Shown here piece by piece: positions 60,161 through 64,000 of a stretch of DNA of 64,000 nucleotides. Made by a program: the position numbers and the translations under genes. Source of the DNA: Spinacia oleracea (Eukaryota > Streptophyta > Magnoliopsida > Caryophyllales > Amaranthaceae); assembly GCF_020520425.1 (NCBI RefSeq), contig NC_079492.1, forward strand, positions 145,855,861-145,919,860, read 5' to 3'. How positions within the stretch are numbered: position 1 is the stretch's first letter; the number at the start of each line of letters is the position of its first letter. Below the pieces are notes generated by a model that had not been told where the DNA came from, ran no database searches, and saw only the letters and a program-made list of their open reading frames with translations.

Positions 60161-61584
60161 ATAAGCCCAAGATCAAAGTATTTGTATCGGTTAAAATTTC
60201 TATTTTTTTGTACACAAATGTTATGAGGTCCACGAATATGACTATGATAATGACAAATGATTGGAATATAAAATGTTACTGGATTAACGAATGTGTGAAT
60301 TTTGACAAGAGTAATTTCACTTTATTTTGCGCCGGATCCGGATGGCTAACCTAGTTTCTTTTATTCAGAATGTTTTATTGAAATTTTTTATTATGTAATA
60401 AATCTTTAACTGAAATTATGACTCATTAATATGAAAGCTTGAATTACAATCAAGAACATCGGATATCAAGTTTCTCTATAGTTCAATCAGTAGTGTACAC
60501 ATGAGCTGCAGTTGTGATGTTGTTGATCGTAGAAGATGATTGTCCTATATATAAGCTCATCACGGAAATTATAGCTGATAGGTTGAGAGGCTCCCTCCCA
60601 AGCTCATTTCTCCAAACCAAAATAGTTTCTTTCCAGGGAGGGGAATTTAAACAAATATCATCATTGCAAATGAAATTCTCCATTCCATTCCATGAGGGCT
60701 AGAAAGGGGATAAGAGGTTAGTTTGAGCTTAAACTTGACCCTGAGAAAGCTTATGACAAATTAGTGTGGAGTTTCATTCGTAGTTCGCTTTTGTTTTATG
60801 GTTTGGACCCTCCTTTAGTCCAGCTCATCATGAGTTACACCTATTTGGTCTCCATTTCGGTTTTGACCATTTCCTTCTCTTTCGGGTATTAGTCAAGGTG
60901 ACCCGGTTCTAGGGCCATTCTTGATGCTTTTTTGTGGTGTGTCAAGTCAAACTATTGGTATTGATAAAAGTAAGGTGATTTTTTCAAATAATACTTTCGC
61001 TTGTGGAGAATGAGCATTCAAGTGACAACATCAACCCCTATTTAGAATACCTCTCTCAGTTACTAGACCTACTAAGTTTACTCTCAAGTTTATCATGAAC
61101 AAGATTATTAATTTGAATATTGTGTCTTATTATTACTTGCAATGTCTTCTTCTTACCGAATCCATTCTCGATAAAAGAGGCTACCTTGTGAGTTGGAAGA
61201 GAATTGCCAAACCAAAGGAAGAGGGAGGTCTAAGGATAGTTCATCGTTGTGTGAGCTCTTTAAATAGAGCATACATGTTAAATGTGTGGTGGAGGGTGAT
61301 CCACCAAGAGAATAATCTGGCCGTCCAAGTGTTGAAGGATAAATATTCAAAATCAAATAATCTTTTTAGAACCTTCTCTCTTTGGTCCCATTTGTGGAAA
61401 GGTAAGAAAAGAATGTGGAATCTTTTCAAGGACAATGTTGTTGGATGGGATTGGGATGGTTCTTTAGTGAATTTATGGGAGGATAATTGGCTTGGAGATA
61501 AGGAGGAAGTACAAATACATATCTGATATGTATGGGCAAATACATATCAGAATATAAGATAAAATAGGAAAAAGGACAAAAAAA

Positions 61585-61680
61585 AAATTAAATGGTACTT
61601 TTCTAAACACAAATGGTACTTTTTTTTACAGAATGGTATTTTTTTTTACAGAATGGTACTTTTTTTTACATGAATGGTAC
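61585..61680 (+). repeat. Tandem repeat of AATGGTACTTTTTTTTACA
   Basis: Four to five imperfect units of about 19-21 bp lie just after the RT tail of the LINE. A palindrome TACATATCTGATATGTA is at about 61516-61532, with a half copy at 61549. Confidence 0.8.
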
Positions 61681-61826
61681 TTCCTTTTTTGTCTTTTAGC
61701 TATTTGTCTTTTAGTTGATTTGTGTTTGTTGTTGCATGCCCGATATCCGCCTCGACGCACTCTGGAGATAAGCCTCTTAGACCGATTATTGCGGGTTTTT
61801 GCATAAGGGTGAGACATATTTTACTA

Positions 61827-62150
61827 CTCACTCCGTATTTATTTAAGAGATACACTTGGTCGGGCACGGGTATTAAGAAAAAGAATTGAATGAAATAAAA
61901 TAATAAAGCAAGTGGGGTTGGTAGATATTTTAATAAGTAAACAAGTGGGGACTATGTCATTTTGGTGGGGTGGGAGGTGGTGTGGTTTTATGAAATTATT
62001 TGTTTAATAGGATAGTGGGTCATAGGGTAAATTAAATGTATTATTTAATTAGATTGTGGGGTTGATAAGTTACTAAAAATGACAAGTGTATCTCTTAAAT
62101 AAATACGGCCGGAAAAGGCAAGTATATCCCTTAAATAAATACGGAGGGGG
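61827..62150. mobile_element. Stowaway-like MITE in the LINE, doubled right end
   Basis: The left end CTCACTCCGTATTTATTTAA pairs with the right end TTAAATAAATACGGAGGGGG, with TA outside (61825-61826 and 62151-62152). On the right the terminal segment is present twice (about 62085-62108 and 62120-62150). Confidence 0.8.
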
Positions 62151-63193
62151 TATTAGGGATGTTATGCTTTTCTCCTGAAACTCCTTTCTTTTCCCTGACT
62201 GTGTTAAAAAATTAGGTGCTTATGTTCCCCTCTTAGGTCAGTCTTGTGGTCAAGAGGATTTCATGTTTTCAAAACTGACTTCTAATAGAAATTTTGATTT
62301 AACAATGCAATGTCTGTTATTCAAATGCACACTTCCTCTCAAGAGGACTATTAGAAGAGGATTTGGAAAACTGATACGATTTCAAAAATAAGATTTTTTA
62401 TTTGACTTGCGTTCTTTGATAGATTTCCTCATAATCTTACTTTTCAAACCAACCTTAGAACACTCTACATGTTCTTAGGGATTGCCCTCGAGCTTAAGAG
62501 ATTTGGTACCACCAAGAGGTTGATGACTCCTTTTTTATCCCTACGGGAAGCATTCGAGTCTTACTCATACACCCACCCATCCCTCAAACCATATTTTTCT
62601 ACCTTGGGAAAGTTTTTTCCCTTGCACTCAAATAATTTCATCATCAATCACATTTATACCTCTTTGGATACAGGGCTGTCTATGGAGAGGTTTAATAGAA
62701 ACTCCAGTACAGGGTCCCAAATTTTTTAGGGCCCAAAAAAAATTAGTGATAACTTATATAGTCCAATTATTGGTTATATAGTAAATCGTGCAAATAGAAG
62801 ATACTTAATTGATTTGTGGATCAATGGTATAACCTTCTTAATATTTCATAGATTGTGAGATTGACTCCCAATCTATACATTTTTTTTTTTGTTTTTTAGT
62901 GTTAATAATCATTTTATTAAGTAAAGGGCTTCCACGTTAAAAAAAAGAAAAAAGAAAAAAAAAAGAACATGGCCTCCGCATTCCCAGAGACGGCCATGTT
63001 TGGATAAGTGCATTATGGAAGCCGGAATTCTCGCTTGGGAACACCACACTTCCAGACATTGCATCACTTCCATCCCAAACCTCCACTTGGGTAACACTTG
63101 CTCTTGGAAACCTCCTCCTTTCAACTGGATTAAGCTCAATTGTGACACTTCTTTTATGTCAAGATAGGTTTATGCTAGCATAATGCCAGGGGT

Positions 63194-63372
63194 CAGTGGC
63201 GGAGCCACGGTGCCCTCAGTGGGGTCCTTGACCCCACTTGAATTTTTTTTTATTTTTTTTATTTTTATAGTTAAAATTTCAATTTTTTTTTTAAAAATAA
63301 ATAATTTTAGTGAAAGTTTCATCAATTTTTAAATAGTGACCCCACTATCTCAAAATTCTGGATCCGCTACTG
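63194..63372. mobile_element. hAT-type MITE nested in the LINE RNase H region
   Basis: The ends CAGTGGCGGAGCCAC and, reversed, CAGTAGCGGATCCAG are flanked by a perfect 8-bp repeat CCAGGGGT at 63186-63193 and 63373-63380. The 179-bp body is AT-rich. This is a non-autonomous hAT relative, younger than the LINE that it splits. Confidence 0.88.
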
Positions 63373-63691
63373 CCAGGGGTATTTCGAGACCATTTAGGCG
63401 ATTGGGCCCTTGGATTTCAAAGAAAACTATTCTAATGGGAGAATTACAAGCTATTTTGCAGGGGATTCTTATCATTGCCGAGAAAAGATGGGATCATGTC
63501 CTAGTTACCACAAACTCTCAACAATCTCTCAACAGAATTATTTGAACAACATGCTAATTTTGTTGTGGTTAATCACTGTAGCAAGCTAGTTTTGAAGATG
63601 CCTGGGGTTAAGCCTGAGTTCGAGCCTCGGTCCACAAACAAAGTTGCTGATAGAATAGCTAAATTATGTAAAACTAATTGCTTAATTTGTA

Positions 63692-64000
63692 CTCCCTCCG
63701 TTTCGAAATAATGACGGTTTCTTTAAATTGGTGTTTCAAAATAATAGGATAATGTGCTTTATTCCAACTTTGGTATATGACTCATCATATTTAATGAATT
63801 TACACTACTCTTTTTTCCACTTTACTTGCAACTTTCCACTCAATCTACTTTTATATTATTTTTTTACTCATAACTTTTGACCCAACCTATTTTTTTTATT
63901 CTTCTTTTCTTACCACTCCACTCAACCTAATTTTTTATTATTCTTTTCTTACAACATTCTACTTTTCCCATTCTTATTTCTTAACATCTTGGTTGTTGTA
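63692..64000. mobile_element. Stowaway-type MITE, left part, cut by the window end
   Basis: CTCCCTCCGTTTCGAAATAA follows a TA at 63690-63691. The matching right end lies outside the window. The sequence is AT-rich and non-coding. Confidence 0.6.

Larger units (their letters stand above)
60500..63690 (+). mobile_element. Old LINE (L1-type): RT to RNase H, cut by MITEs
   Basis: Pieces of one LINE follow in order on the plus strand. Reverse-transcriptase start: PIYKLITEIIADRLRG (about 60548). RT core: KLDPEKAYDKLVWSFI (about 60730) and GISQGDP (about 60890). RT tail: LVSWKRIAKPKEEGGLRI and LWEDNWLG (61185-61500). Zinc-binding part: HVLRDCPRA near 62470. RNase H: WIKLNCDTSF (about 63120) and later NKVADRIAKLCKTN (63640-63680). 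The frame is broken many times and the YADD box is not visible. Insertions at 61827-62150 and 63194-63372 interrupt it, and about 250 bp near 62700-62950 show no LINE similarity. It is dead and old. Confidence 0.82.

Noticed and set aside
1-64000. CRISPR arrays, bacterial operons, rRNA genes, LTR elements
   Set aside because: No regularly spaced direct repeats of that type, no polycistronic layout and no rRNA-like or LTR-like stretches were seen.

Overview
The window is plant nuclear DNA. Genes are intron-rich with GT-AG splice sites, the spacers are AT-rich, and there are many small DNA transposons, including Stowaway-type copies ending in CTCCCTCCGT. Gene content (a mitochondrial phosphatidylserine decarboxylase, meiotic MSH4, and plastid isopropylmalate isomerase small subunits) points to a flowering plant, probably a core eudicot. 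I cannot name the species.

Layout from left to right. A decayed F-box/LRR gene (111-1803, +) is followed by repeats and a block of inverted-repeat elements (3664-7398). A small single-pass membrane protein gene (7710-8247, +) comes next. A truncated LINE (about 9985-11386) lies tail-to-tail with a 12-exon PSD1 gene (12308-17084, -). After a spacer with a hAT-type MITE and a 17-bp tandem array comes a 7-exon Gfo/Idh/MocA oxidoreductase gene (19578-23139, +). A transposon-rich stretch (23758-30654) contains a foldback Mutator-like element and a 3.76-kb CACTA element that carries a captured exon. A complete 24-exon MSH4 gene (31425-43371, +) follows. Then comes a degenerate ribosomal protein L15 gene (45286-48143, -) whose last exon is tandemly copied. 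Next are two intronless LeuD-like genes in tandem (49966-50679, divergent; 54072-54854, canonical). The right end is mostly foldback elements and an old LINE broken by MITEs (60500-63690).

I rebuilt exon models for four genes by following reading frame and GT-AG sites. Each gives an open reading frame of the length expected for its family where one is known: PSD1 451 aa, oxidoreductase 374 aa, MSH4 790 aa, small membrane protein 65 aa. The genes do not form one pathway. As I recall the Arabidopsis map, the order oxidoreductase-MSH4-RPL15 matches neighbouring loci on chromosome 4, so most of this is an old syntenic block filled with transposons.

No clearly new biological system is visible. 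The best leads are the divergent tandem LeuD copy, which has lost a key arginine and its C-terminal tail, the chimeric exon repeats in the dead RPL15 locus, and the exon captured by the CACTA element. No LTR retroelement, virus-like element, CRISPR array or rRNA gene was recognised.
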